DNA of 64,000 nucleotides from Arachnopeziza araneosa (Eukaryota > Ascomycota > Leotiomycetes > Helotiales > Arachnopezizaceae), in NCBI GenBank assembly GCA_003988855.1, contig QYAI01000164.1:1-64000 (forward strand), in the 5' to 3' direction. Shown here one piece after another: positions 48,003 through 58,505 of this stretch. Each line of letters opens with the position of its first letter. Within the stretch, counting starts at the first letter, position 1. The notes beneath the pieces were generated by a model. That model saw nothing but the letters and a program-made list of their open reading frames with translations. It was not told the DNA's origin and made no database searches. A program made the translations under genes and the position numbers.

Positions 48003-49954
48003 TTAAGCGGTCAGGCTACCTACTGCAGCCGAATCTTCCCCTGATACATGACGCCGATTCTTGACACCAGACACATACTTCCATGTGCTAGTCCAACTTA
48101 CTGACCGATGACTACTCCTGCCTGATTGAGATAATTCTTCACTGTTTTGTTTACTTTCTTGGGATTTTATTGAGGATGTCAACCACCACTGCCACACTCC
48201 GAAGGTCAATATTGTTAATGGAACTGCAATCACAGCAAACCACCAGGAACCGGAAACAACTGAAATATGGCCACCTTCATCTACTCTTATCAACTGGCTA
48301 GAAAAGAAGTTCTAAAGCAGAATTAGCGAGACCATCTACCCCGAGATATGACTTACTGCAACAACGGTCATTGGTAGATATATTAGAGTGATAACTGTCA
48401 GAATTTTGACCTTATAGGTTCTTAGCAAAGCTCAAATGAAGAGTTTTAAGATAAATTCAATGGCAGACGGATGAGACGGAGTGACCCGAACTTACCGCTG
48501 CTGCATCAGCAGTGGACCTTTCCTTTGCAATTTTAGCATCACTTCTCTATCCGAAGGCTTTGCAAACTTACAGTTAACAGGCGCATCTTGCTATTCTCGT
48601 CCTTCGTCTCTTTAACAAGCCCATTCAGCGCTTTTTCGTTCTCTTGAGCAATTTGTGCGTTTTCGTAATCAAGTAAATCCGAAAGCTATATTGACAGTCA
48701 ATACTTGAGTCGTCCTGAAAGTGAGGAAAGGTATACAAGTTGCGCTGTTCCCTGCGCTCGTTTATGGAGAATATCAGCTTTCTGAAGATTGACTTGTGCT
48801 TCATGCATTTGCTCTTCCAATTCTTCAACCGTACTCGCACATGTACAATCTACGCATGCCTCTTTGAGGCAATGTTTTTCACACTGATTTCGCAGCTTGG
48901 AGAGAGTATTATGCAATGATTCGAATATAATGACCAAATCTAAAACCTTGTCTTCAATCATTTTTAGCCTTTGGCGATCCACAAAGTTTACATTGAAATC
49001 TGTTAGGGGTGACAACTTTTCGTCGTCTTTTTGAACTTGGGCTAAGACGACTCGATCTGACTGCATAATATCAGCAAAGTTCTGCGTAGAGGGGATTAAA
49101 ACCTACTTGGGCTGTCATGAGAGCTTCGAGACTGCGAACATACATCCGCCAATTCTCTTGCAGGGTTGATATCAAAATTCTATGGAGGTCAAAGGCATTG
49201 AGTCTTCCGGGTCTTGAGATAGCCTTTTGGACGGTCTCTTCTAGCCTTTTCCTCGCAGTCTCTTGAGGCGCAATGAGCACAAATACAATTCTTTTATACT
49301 GACTGTCATATCTCTGGTACACCGCACTTTGTCGGACTGACCAAGGATCGTAATCTGGATTCTCTCGCCCGGCTTCGGTACGATGGTTAAGTTCAACATA
49401 TCGAAAACCATATGCACACTCTGCCAACTGTTAGTAATTCGAAATGCATAGCCAGCCAAATCCACGCACCAAAAGATCCAAGGTCGGGGCTCTGCAGATG
49501 CTCCAGTTGACGAAATCTGAAAGGGGCGTTCACAAGATCCGATTCGCTAGTTTTGAAGCTGAATGGATAGAGGAAATCCCAGATTCTGGTAAATATACCA
49601 TAACTATCCAAGAGTTGGTCAAATAGCTCACGTGTGATATATAATCTAGCATATGAGTGTTTCTGTCGGATGCAGTATATCTGGCAAGGGTCTGGATATT
49701 TCTATAAAGGGTCAACATAAAGAATACGGTTCTAGATAAGATCAACACACCGAAAAAGTTTTGACGTCTTCGGAGTTCGTAGTATTTGTAGTCCATAGAT
49801 ATTTCAACGCTTCTGGATCTCCAAAAATTTCCTCGGTCGGCCTCAGTCGCTTCAGAACCAAGTTCGAGTCTTTATCTTCGCGAACAAATGTTTTTGAGAA
49901 GGTGATGTCAATTTGATCAAACACCGACGATTCCACCCAGTCTATTTCACGCAT
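48003..49954 (-). CDS. Fungal CorA-like two-TM protein, copy 1
   Basis: Eight exons: 49954-49751, 49701-49470, 49420-49107, 49060-48737, 48685-48572, 48522-48496, 48410-48357, 48311-48003. All keep phase, giving 525 aa; exon 6 is only 27 nt. The reading IYCIRQKHSYARLYITRELF...FTRIWDFLYPFSFKT...APFRFRQ is the hallmark of the CorA-like proteins expanded in filamentous ascomycetes. A long helical stalk follows (NVNFVDRQRLKMIEDKV...VEELEEQMHEAQVNLQKA), with a CVDCTC cluster. Two membrane segments close the protein: about 406-425 (ILTVITLIYLPMTVVA) and about 446-466 (SGSWWFAVIAVPLTILTFG). The canonical GMN pore motif is not seen, so Mg2+ transport is doubtful. Such genes often sit among allorecognition-type genes. 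It is divergent from the small-protein gene at 50641. Confidence 0.9.
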
Positions 49955-50640
49955 TTTCGTTATGTTGTGAGGCTATCTCCGCTAGACTTGTCATTGATCA
50001 GGGACGGATGAGCGATAACCCAGATGTCGTCAACACAACGCAGTGATCTGTTCTCTCAAAGTACCATAACTCTCGGCGATTTGGTGTTCAATATCAGCTG
50101 GTCAGGGTGCCATAGGCCGAGCGGTAACCAGACTAGTCTTGTCCCTGAGTGCATCTCGAGATGAGATGTGGTCACAGAGATGTGCTAATGACCGAGTAAT
50201 ATTGTGGCTTGACAGGGATACTCTGAAGCAAAAAGCTCAGCCTCCCCACCATCAACTTGCCTCGCAGCCAAGGCAGACTTAATCGCCACAAACTACAACA
50301 CGATGTAGTATCACACTGCCCTCGCAGGAATGTTCTCGTTCGGCTACAATTTGGCCATGAGCCTGCTCTCAACAGTTCCAGTGTGAGGCAGAGACAAGTG
50401 CGCCTCGGCAACCCACAGAAAGGATTGCACAACTGTCACCGCACGACAAAAGCCAGCGGTGTAGCCAGTGATGTCGCACCAGCGCAGAAAGGTAGTATAG
50501 CCTACAGGCTGCAATTTTCAACCTGCTTCTTATTTGTCAACCTGCTCCGATATCTTCTCTTGCTTGAAGCCTTCTCTTTTGGAAGATTCAATCACAGGTC
50601 TTGCTGTACAGCATCACAGTCGGTCGCTTTGCTTGTCATT
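49955..50640. promoter_or_regulatory. Divergent promoter region
   Basis: 686 nt separate the start codons of the leftward CorA-like gene and the rightward small-protein gene, so both promoters must lie here. No clear TATA or bHLH-type motif was noticed. Short ORFs on both strands look random. Confidence 0.45.
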
Positions 50641-50955
50641 ATGCCTGCTCCTCAGCCCGTCCAACAGGGCGCGCCTCGTGTGCAACAGATTGTCGAAGGC
50701 CGGTACATCGAGAGGGAGAAGCTGATAACACTGCTCAAGAATACTTTTGGAGAAGGAAACTTCGTTGTCAGGGTAAGAGACATGGCTCTAGCCACGATGT
50801 TGTCGTTATCTAACGTGGGGCTGGCAGCTTCAACTCAATCGCTGGATCTTGTCTGTACCAAAACTACTGACAGAAGTATGTCCCTACCTCCTTGAAGACG
50901 TACTAGCAACTAACACAATCAGGAACAAATTGACTCTTGCTGTTCACTCGAATGA
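50641..50955 (+). CDS. Small conserved protein (copy B of a local pair)
   Basis: Exons 50641-50772, 50828-50875 and 50923-50955 give 70 aa. Introns of 55 nt (GTAAGA...CAG) and 47 nt (GTATGT...CTAAC...CAG) both fall in phase 0. The protein opens MPAPQPVQQGAPRVQQIVEG, then RYIEREKLITLLKNTFGEG, NFVVRLQLNRWILSVPKLL and TEEQIDSCC. It matches the 90-aa protein at 44343-44071 in order and spacing. The splice-dependent recovery of the LNRW and LTE motifs is good evidence for the gene model. Predicted soluble, no catalytic motif. It could be an adaptor for the neighbouring kinases or CorA-like proteins, but that is conjecture. Confidence 0.72.
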
Positions 50956-51381
50956 CGATTGATGCTCGACATTTTCTATATAATATACCCCGATACCAAA
51001 CGGATCATCGCGACAATACATTCCGGCAGAAAGAATATTTGCGACTACTAGCACTTGGAAAGGAGATCATTTATGCCAAAGCGGTGTTTGATATTTTAGA
51101 TTGCATATGTGAAAAGGGTCAGCAACAGCGCCCGAAGATTGGAAATTTGGGAAATTGGAGGAAATATATTTTGTCTTCAAGACACTGCAAACAACTGCTT
51201 TTACCGCGTCCTCTTTCTGATGCTCACATCTACAATGCTGTCTACATCATTCACACTCTTATACGAGTTTCCCAAAAATCCATTTTCTTTTCTCTGTTCT
51301 GTACCATCTGTCTATTCTCTATCAAATCTACCCCGCTCAAGCTGAGTCGTTGTATCTTGTTCTCAGTGCTGTCAATTCAGC
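50956..51381. other. Intergenic region
   Basis: A frame open from 50937 to 51455 on the plus strand has no recognisable domain and overlaps the downstream minus-strand exon. Nothing supported. Confidence 0.4.
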
Positions 51382-51863
51382 CTAGCAATCTGTCAGCAAC
51401 AACCAATAGCTATGTAACACAAATCCTACATTTGTCAACCAGCGATTTGCTCTGAGCTCCCAATGATCCGTCCTCCACTATTCCGTGGTTAGCAAACCAT
51501 TCACGTCTGGAAGCATGAAGGCTTGCTTACCTTGAGTTTGTAATCTTTCTTTTGACTCTTGTCTGGCCGCAGGTAATCATCAATCTGATTCAAGAATTTT
51601 TCATTCCAACGAGTGTAGCCAGCATCAAAGATCTGTGTAGGCTGCCACTCTCCCACAAGTATGGTTTTGAGCTTCTCGACGATTTCCATTTTTGTTATCC
51701 TGGAAAGTTCCATCGACGGTCGAAATTGCTTCGTATAAGTAGTGGATCTTGATTGCGGCTCTAAAGCCGCTTTCACAAGATTTTCTTTTCGAATCTTGGC
51801 ATTTCCCAACAAGGATTTCGGTATGACTGCATGGCTTGCACTTGGAACGAGTCCGTTCTCTCC
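51382..51863 (-). CDS. Hypothetical protein, 5' end unresolved
   Basis: Two exons on the minus strand, 51863-51531 and 51477-51382, are joined by a well-formed 53-nt intron (GTAAGC...GCTAAC...TAG). The reading is protein-like throughout: HAVIPKSLLGNAKIRKENL, KLKTILVGEWQPTQIFD, KFLNQIDDYLRPDKSQKKDY, then WRTDHWELRANRWLT. The first in-frame ATG is at 51713, inside this apparently coding stretch. Upstream the frame ends in a TGA at 51866-51864. So either a 5' exon is missing or the gene is truncated. No domain is recognised. It is divergent from the CorA-like gene at 52046, with a TATA-like tataaaa on its strand at about 51890. Confidence 0.38.
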
Positions 51864-52045
51864 TCAGACCGAATTGATGCTTAGTTTTATACACAGCCTC
51901 GGCGAAGAGCGCCACATGCGCAATTTTGACCGTGGCTGGCAAATTCGTTTCAGCCCCGCGGCTGAGAAATAGGACCCATTGCCCCCCTTCTTTCTTGTTC
52001 CCTTTGTTCGCACTGTTTCGATTCCACTTGGAAAGTTATATAATC

Positions 52046-53581
52046 ATGGATTGGGATTCACGTGATGCAGATTTCTTCAAGAAAGACGTAGAGCATCCAG
52101 ACCTCATTGTTTATGCCCCAAGGCCCACTACAGTCAAGGAGTACCTGGAAGTCGAGATTGCAGGCACTCAGCATGTTCAAGTTTCTGCTCCTGGGGACGA
52201 GGTAAAAGATGGCTCAGGTCTCAAAGATTGGCTGTTAAAAGTTTGTACTTCTAAGAAATAAAAGATTTTTGCTGATTTACCAAGGTCACGGAGAGTAGAA
52301 AAGTTGGCAAAACAAAAGGAGTTTACATCATGTTTGTCATTTCATCTCGCAGCTAAGATATACTCCTAATTCCACAGACTTGGCGATCGTCCACCGCGGC
52401 CACAAACGACACCCAAACCAAAGAGTATATTCAAACGCTTCTTTGCACCAAAACCACCTGAGACAGCACCCGATCCTCAAGTCCTTCTTGATTTTCCCTT
52501 CGCACCCGACACTTTCCAACACATCATCAATGAATTCCTTGTCAACACATCCATCATACGCACTCTCAATCGTCCTGCCGCTGCTTTCACAAGAACTCAT
52601 TTCCAGCATGACAACAGTTCAGATCAACTCATTTGTAAGTATCGAAGGCTTGATAATCCCTGAAAACACGTCAAGAGGCCCGCTGACCAATTCCTAGCCT
52701 ACAATATCAAAGACGCAACTAATCCCACCAACAGTCTTGCCATGTCTGTAACCACTTTTCCGTCCAAGCCTCTCACCTATGTGATCGTCTACGGCTGCCT
52801 ACCTTATCCATGGCCAGACGCACAAACCGACATCCAAAAATTCCTCACCCGGCTCTCCCACTCCGGCAAAGCATTCCTCCACCCCTTCCTCCTGCCGGGC
52901 CTCCTCGTCGAGATCCAGCGCCAGAAGCACAACGAGCTGGTCAAGAAATCCGTCCGCAGCCTGCGGGGATACGTGCTCAACCTCTCCAACAACACGCTCG
53001 GGAAGGGGCACGACAAGGAGAACGCGGCCCAGGACGGCGTCGACCACTGGCTCGACGTCTCCCACTACAAAGTCAAGCTCGAATCCTGGCGCGCTCAGAT
53101 CGAGAAGATGATCCTCGCCGTCGACGAGCTGGAGAGGGATTACTACGGCCCCATACCCAACGCCACGGCGCCCCAGAACGAGGATCTCTTCAGGGAAGGC
53201 CGCCGCATCCGGGAGCGGCTCCAGGACATCCTCCTCGACTATGCCGAGATGATCTCGAAATGCCAGCGCGTCATCGACGGCACCAATCTCGCCAACGGCA
53301 CGGCGTGGAACCACCTCGCGCGGCAGGACAACCGCATCATGAAAGCCATTGCTCTTCTGGCGTACTTTTTCCTCCCGGCTACTTTTGTTGCGACGCTCTT
53401 TGCGATGCCATTGCTTAATTGGGGGGCAGATGAGAGTAAGGGTGAGAAGGTATATAATCCCCGTACCAAGTATTACTGGATTACGGCACTGCCGCTTACC
53501 TTTGTTGTGGTTTTGCTGTATTTTTGGTTCGGGCATAGGGTTAAGGTCGTCAAGAGGAAGGATGCTTCTTATGAGGTGTGA
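52046..53581 (+). CDS. Fungal CorA-like two-TM protein, copy 2
   Basis: Exons 52046-52240, 52285-52331, 52378-52634 and 52698-53581 give 460 aa. Introns are 44-63 nt and all phases agree; the 47-nt second exon restores the frame between exons 1 and 3. The N-terminal part (YAPRPTTVKEYLEVEIAG) is followed by a Pro-rich segment, then LTYVIVYGCLPYPWPDAQ and a long helical stretch (KVKLESWRAQIEKMILAVDELERDYYG...LQDILLDYAEMI). Two C-terminal membrane segments lie at about residues 384-408 (IALLAYFFLPATFVATLFAM) and 426-446 (YYWITALPLTFVVVLLYFWF), in the usual CorA-like place. No GMN motif. The middle of exon 4 is strikingly GC-rich with C-ending codons and keeps 202-aa and 266-aa shadow frames open. 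Its sequence differs from copy 1 apart from the general layout. Confidence 0.87.
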
Positions 53582-53892
53582 AACGGGCTTCATGGGCAAA
53601 GGGATTTACGGTAGCGTTCCTTGTGTTTTATATATTTGGACAGTAGAGATACATGATGGGATTACATTATATACCATCATTATTATGCTCAGACCTTTGC
53701 TCAATACCAAAAATGGCCACCGCTCCTCAATTTCGCCCAATATCCTCAAGGCAACTTACATCATTGTAACTTCCCTCATCCGTCCCTTCACTCTTGGCTC
53801 GGCTTTCTCTGTCAAAAGTGTATGGCGTTTACTTAGCTTTCGTTTTCGGGCAAGCTCTTGATCCAGTTGCATTCACCCAAGGCACAATGACT
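53582..53892. other. Convergent intergenic gap
   Basis: The rightward CorA-like gene and the leftward kinase K2 end here, 311 nt apart. No gene seen. Confidence 0.5.
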
Positions 53893-56800
53893 TCAATCGG
53901 CTTCATATAGTCGGATAGTCGGACTTTTAGGCCGCATAGGCTCCGAAAGAGGAGGGCTCATCGAGCCCCATTGTTGCTGCTGATGAGTGGACTGTTTAGA
54001 TTGTGTCCCTGAGAGCTGTATCATTGGAGGTGTGAGGCTCCTACTCGGCGTCAACGGTCTCAATGGTGGGCTCACGGCGGTACCGAGTGAATGTAAGGCG
54101 TCCCTCGTTGGAAGTGGTGTTCCTTCGTCAGCCTGCGGGGGACTTTCATCATCTCTATCCGACGGGTGAACAATCTGACTCATCCTTTTTGCTACAATGC
54201 TCCTTGTCCTTGGTGCTCTAGGACATGGCTTAAGCAGGTAGTCTGAGTTTGATTTCGCTTTCAAGCACATGTTTTTCAGCGTGTCATTTAATGGCCCGCA
54301 ATGAATCCGTTTGGTCGGATCAACCACCAACATGAACTCCGAGATCAAATCCACAAAATCATGCACGAACTGCGAACAACGAGGCTTTTCATGTAAGTCT
54401 GACATCCATTCCTTGACAGATTCACGAACAACGGCGGTTTTGGGTTGATTTCCTTGTTCGGGAATGATGGTGAAGAAAGTATCGTCGTTGATGACCCCAC
54501 CGTATCCAGTGTGCCCACGAACAGTAGGAAAGCGTGCCAACTCCGTGTAGGAAGCAACCAACCATGTGATGAATTCTAGATACACGCAGCCCAGACTCCA
54601 GATATCGTAGGCGCGCGAGATATTCATGCGAAGGATGCGATCCGGTGGCTCGTACGTAGGAGACCCGCCAACACCTTCAGGGTTTCCTAGGGAGCGCGTT
54701 GCCTCTCCGTGGAATTCCATCAAGCCAAAGTCGGCAATAAGGAGAATTCCTAGTTTATTCGGTTGGTCGAGTTCGTCACGGACGTTTTCGTCCGAGATGA
54801 GAATATTCTCGGGTTTGATGTCACCGTGTCGACCGTACAGGTCTTTTTTCTTAGCTGGTTGGCTACTATCTGACCCCGTAGCCACCGTAGGAAGGTCTTC
54901 GCCAAGGAATCTGCTTTTCTTCGCATGCTCCTCAGCTGGCTTTCTTTTGTCGATTGAAGTCTGATATGTATGTATCGCTGCCAGGCCTGATGCAATACCT
55001 TTACATTGCTGTAGCATCCACTCTACAGTTGTGAACGAGAACTCGGGCTTTTGAATCTGCTCCCAATACTTTCGTAAGTTTGCGCTGGCTCTTGGAAACA
55101 TGAGGTAGAACCGGCCTTGTAAGGAATATGTCGCGAGGAGTTTCACTAGATGAGAATGTTGATGTTTGTTAGTGAAATACTTCAACATCTCAACCTCGGA
55201 ATTAAATTTATCTTTTACTTTCGAATGTAAGCGCTTCAATGCGATCATTGGATTGGGTGACTGAAGTAGGTCGTTAGCTTGAAGATTTGATGTAAGGGAG
55301 GGAGAGAGTAGTTTGTATCTAGTTTCAATATTAGAGGAGACATTGAAACTTACGTTGGTGCTCTTGTAGATGAACTGATGCGCTGGGTGAACTCTGACAG
55401 CCCATACTGAGCTAAACCCACCCTCGCTCACATCATGACGTTCATAGTCTTCAATATATGGCAAAATGCAGTTATCTTCGAGAGTGTAATGTCTGACTAT
55501 GGTGCTTTCGTTGAATACTGGAGCTTGAACCCACCACTGTTTCTCACTGAACGCTTCAATAAGTTGTCTTCCCCATTCGGCCATACACGAGATGCGCTTA
55601 TCTTTCTGTCGATGGCTTCGAAGTTTAAATGAGTGGCCAACAGGTTGTATTTCAGATCGGATAAATGGTAAATCCTCATCAACATATCCTTCTTCCAAAA
55701 AACCCAGAATGGATTTCCCTAAATTCAGGCAGACGAGGAGAGCGAAGAGTCTTGGAGCTTTCTCTAAAATCTTTGCAATCACAACCCTAAGCTCTGATGG
55801 CGGAATATCGACTCTACGGCTTCTCAGCTCCATATCAATTGATTGCGAATTGATCAGTTTCTGGAGGGCATCTGCTGGTATAAAGTATCGATACGTCCCC
55901 TGTGGCCATTCGATACGGGCGTTCCACAGTTTGCCTTCTAGATCAAGTTCATCGACATTTTGTGTTGGAAGAGGGATAGAGTCTGGAACGCTTGAATCTG
56001 GTTCACTAAGATGGCTACCAAAACTAGAAAAATCTTGATCCCGTTGATCTCGATTCTTCTCTGCAACATTGTTGTCTCGATCTCGATTCTTCTCTGCGAC
56101 ATTGTCGTCTCGATCTCGATTCTTCTCTGCGACATCGTTGTCATCGGGACCTAAAGAAGGCCCAAAGCGCAGTTGTGAGGAAGGCGAGACATCGGTTCGT
56201 ACGCTTCGTTCTGGACGTTCCCCTCTTTGACCAGTTGATATGGCTAGATTGTTGGGAGGGGACTGGGGCTCCCGATTCGGCGAGGGCATCGTTTCATCAT
56301 TGTTCTGCTCTCGCGATGCAGCCGTTGCAGTCGAAGGCCGACTATTTCCGCTTCGTTCTGAATGTTCCCCTTTTTGGGGAGTTGATATAGCGAGGGTATC
56401 GAAAGTAGATGGAGGCTCTAAATTAGAAAGAGATTGAGGTTCTAAATTGGAGGCATGTTGAAGGTCCAGACTAGAAAGAGGTTGAGCCTCCGAATTTGGA
56501 GGAAATTGAGCCTCCGGATGGGATAAGGACATCGTGCCATCATTGTTCTGCTCTCGTGATACGGCCGTTGCAGTCGAAGATCGACTGTTTCCGTTTGATT
56601 CTGGATGTTCCCCTTTTTGAAGGGTTGATATGGCTAGAGTATTGGAAGGAGATTGGGGCTCGAAAGTGGAAGGAGACTGGGGCTCCAAAACAGAAGCAGG
56701 TTGAGGCTCGAAAGTGGAAGAAGACTGAGGGTCCACATTGGAAGCAGGTTGAGGCTTGAGAGTGGAAGAAGACTGAGTCTCTACATTGGATGCAGGTTGA

Positions 56801-57303
56801 GGCTTGAGAGTGGAAGAAGACTGAGTCTCTACATTGGATGCAGGTTGAGGCTCGAGAGTGGAAGACGACGGAGTCTCCACATTGGAAACAGGTTGAAGCT
56901 CGAAAGTGGAAGAAGACTGAGGGTCCACATTGAAAGCAGGTTGATGCTCCAAAGTGGAAGCAGATTGAGGCCCCAATTTAGAAGGAGGTTGGGGCTCTAC
57001 GCTGGGTGAGGATATCGTTCCATAACCCCTCTGCTCTCGTGATGCAGCTGTCGCAGTCGAAGGTCGACTATTTCTACTCCGCCGTTCGGTTGGAAGCTAT
57101 ATATTTTAGCATGGGCAGTAGGAGCAGAAAGATACAGGGTAATCCTTTACCGAAGTGTTGTGTTCATCAGCCTTAGGAGCGACCGACTCTCCCAACGATG
57201 CTTCTTCCGGAGATGGTGCTACAGGCTCTGGCACAGCGAAACGTCGCCGCCAAAGCTTCTTCTTCAGCCTGTCCCAAGATACGAGTACGGGAAGGCACGA
57301 CAT
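53893..57303 (-). CDS. Protein kinase-like protein K2 with long repetitive N-terminus
   Basis: Exons 57303-57151, 57096-55354 and 55260-53893 give 1087 aa. Exon 1 supplies the first good ATG (MSCLPVLVSWDRLKKKLW); its 54-nt intron leads into SRNSRPSTATAASREQ, the first copy of a motif repeated twice more downstream. The second intron (93 nt, GTAAGT...CAG) is stop-free and in frame, but its removal brings the region into line with K1 and K3. Order: N-terminal disordered repeats, an RYFIP domain (IEWPQGTYRYFIP...LGFLEEGYVDEDLPF), QWWVQAPVF, then the kinase: EGGFSSVW, K641 in MIALKRL, alpha-C Glu in SEVEML, GRHGDIKPEN (D779, HGD for HRD), intact DFG (D809), SPTYEPPD, DIWSLGCVYLEF. The C-terminal tail is Pro/Ser-rich. 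Most complete of the three local kinases and likely active. Confidence 0.9.
55261..55353 (-). other. Stop-free 93-nt intron in K2
   Basis: Donor GTAAGT and acceptor TTCAG flank exactly 31 codons without a stop, with a CTAAC branch site. K1 and K3 have an intron at the same place in the kinase fold that is not stop-free in length and frame. Retention would insert 31 residues between the glycine loop and the VAIK-type lysine. Confidence 0.7.
56038..56140. repeat. 33-bp-scale tandem repeat in K2
   Basis: Three near-identical units encoding NVAEKNRDRDD-type repeats lie between the disordered N-terminus and the RYFIP domain. Confidence 0.85.
56640..56980. repeat. 48-bp minisatellite in K2
   Basis: About seven units of 48 nt, each encoding a 16-residue repeat of the kind ETQSSSTLKPQPASNV, in tandem near the start of exon 2. 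They also keep a shadow frame open on the plus strand (56653-57009). Confidence 0.88.
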
Positions 57304-58505
57304 GCTGGAAAGGAGAAAATTCCATGCCACGCGCAATGCAGAATGCGCTGCTACAGTACTTGCGACGATGACAATTGCAGCGATCAATCTAGAGACGCAC
57401 AAGGGGGACCGTCCCTCTGCTTTATCAACAAGGCTGGTGGCACACCTCGCTGAAGAGGCTGTGGGATCGGTGGGAGCCCCATCACGGCCTGTTCCCTTTC
57501 TGGCGGACCTGAGACGGGAAGTCTTCAGCTGATGAGGAGTGCGCCTGTCATCTCCCCAGTCAGGCTTTCACAATTGGGTAGGCTGAGGAGGCCCGGGGAT
57601 GACTTGCGTGATCCAGCCCGGCCTGGTGGGGGGGGAAAGGCAATTCTGGGGCGTGGTCTACGCCACAAACTTCCCGCTTGGGTATCGAATGGCGCCCCCA
57701 GCGCTTACAGTGACATGGAGAGGGGGGAGCAGAGCGCCTTTGAGGCCAGTTTGGCGTTTAAAGACATGAAAAAGTTGGAGTGTGGGTAGCACAAAGAAAA
57801 GATGTTGCTCAGCCACTTGGAATACTGTGCATCATTGTTGAGGAACGAAGAAGGGTTATTCTGCAGCATGCCGGACGGCGGGTCGGCTCGCCACAGACCG
57901 AGAAATCTACAGCATTCTTCTCTCACGAAACGGGAATCTTTCTCGACCTTTATAACTTTGAGAGTGGGTGGGAAGAGACGAACAAAGAATATGGTCGCTC
58001 TGTTTGAAACGTTAAGCTCTCAGAGCACACTTTCTCCTGGAAAATGAAGATTTATTTATCAGGCGAGTTCTGGTTCTCTTTCATGACAACCAAGTAAAGG
58101 TCGCTTCCCCTGACAACATCTATTTTAACACTAAACCAACAAGTGTGATGAGCTGACATGCAGTATACTCCCATTGGAATGGCATTGTGGCTCGGCAGCT
58201 GATGTGGATATTTCTGTAGTGGCGCCTTTCTGGTCTGCTTCCTTATGAAAGTCACGTGCCAAGGGGCTGTGATGTATCTGACACGTGATTAAATTTGGGG
58301 TTTTCCATCAAAAATATCCACGCTTCTTGTAGAACAGGCATACCATTTCCTTACTAATAGAATACATTCTGCACTATCGTATGATTACTGTGTGAATTAT
58401 TTCTCGCGGCACGAAACCAGCTGGAAAGCTTTTCTCCTTGTCATCAGCCTTTGGCCATTTCGTCTCGACGCTATGAAAAACCTTTTTCAGACTCTTGGGA
58501 TTGAA
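57304..58505. other. Intergenic region
   Basis: Promoter side of K2. The K2 exon 1 frame stays open upstream of 57303 with a hydrophobic run (LIAAIVIVASTVAAHSAL) but has no ATG, so an alternative 5' exon encoding a membrane anchor cannot be excluded. CACGTG occurs at about 58254 and 58281. Confidence 0.4.

Noticed and set aside
48003..49954. Annotating the CorA-like gene as a magnesium transporter
   Set aside because: The two-TM layout fits the CorA superfamily, but no GMN motif is visible, so transport is not supported.
52799..53599. 266-aa minus-strand and 202-aa plus-strand ORFs inside the CorA-2 gene
   Set aside because: Shadows of the GC-rich exon 4. The real frame has the two membrane segments and correct splicing.
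56653..57009. 118-aa plus-strand ORF with GSRLRLESGRRL-type repeats
   Set aside because: Antisense of the 48-bp minisatellite of K2.
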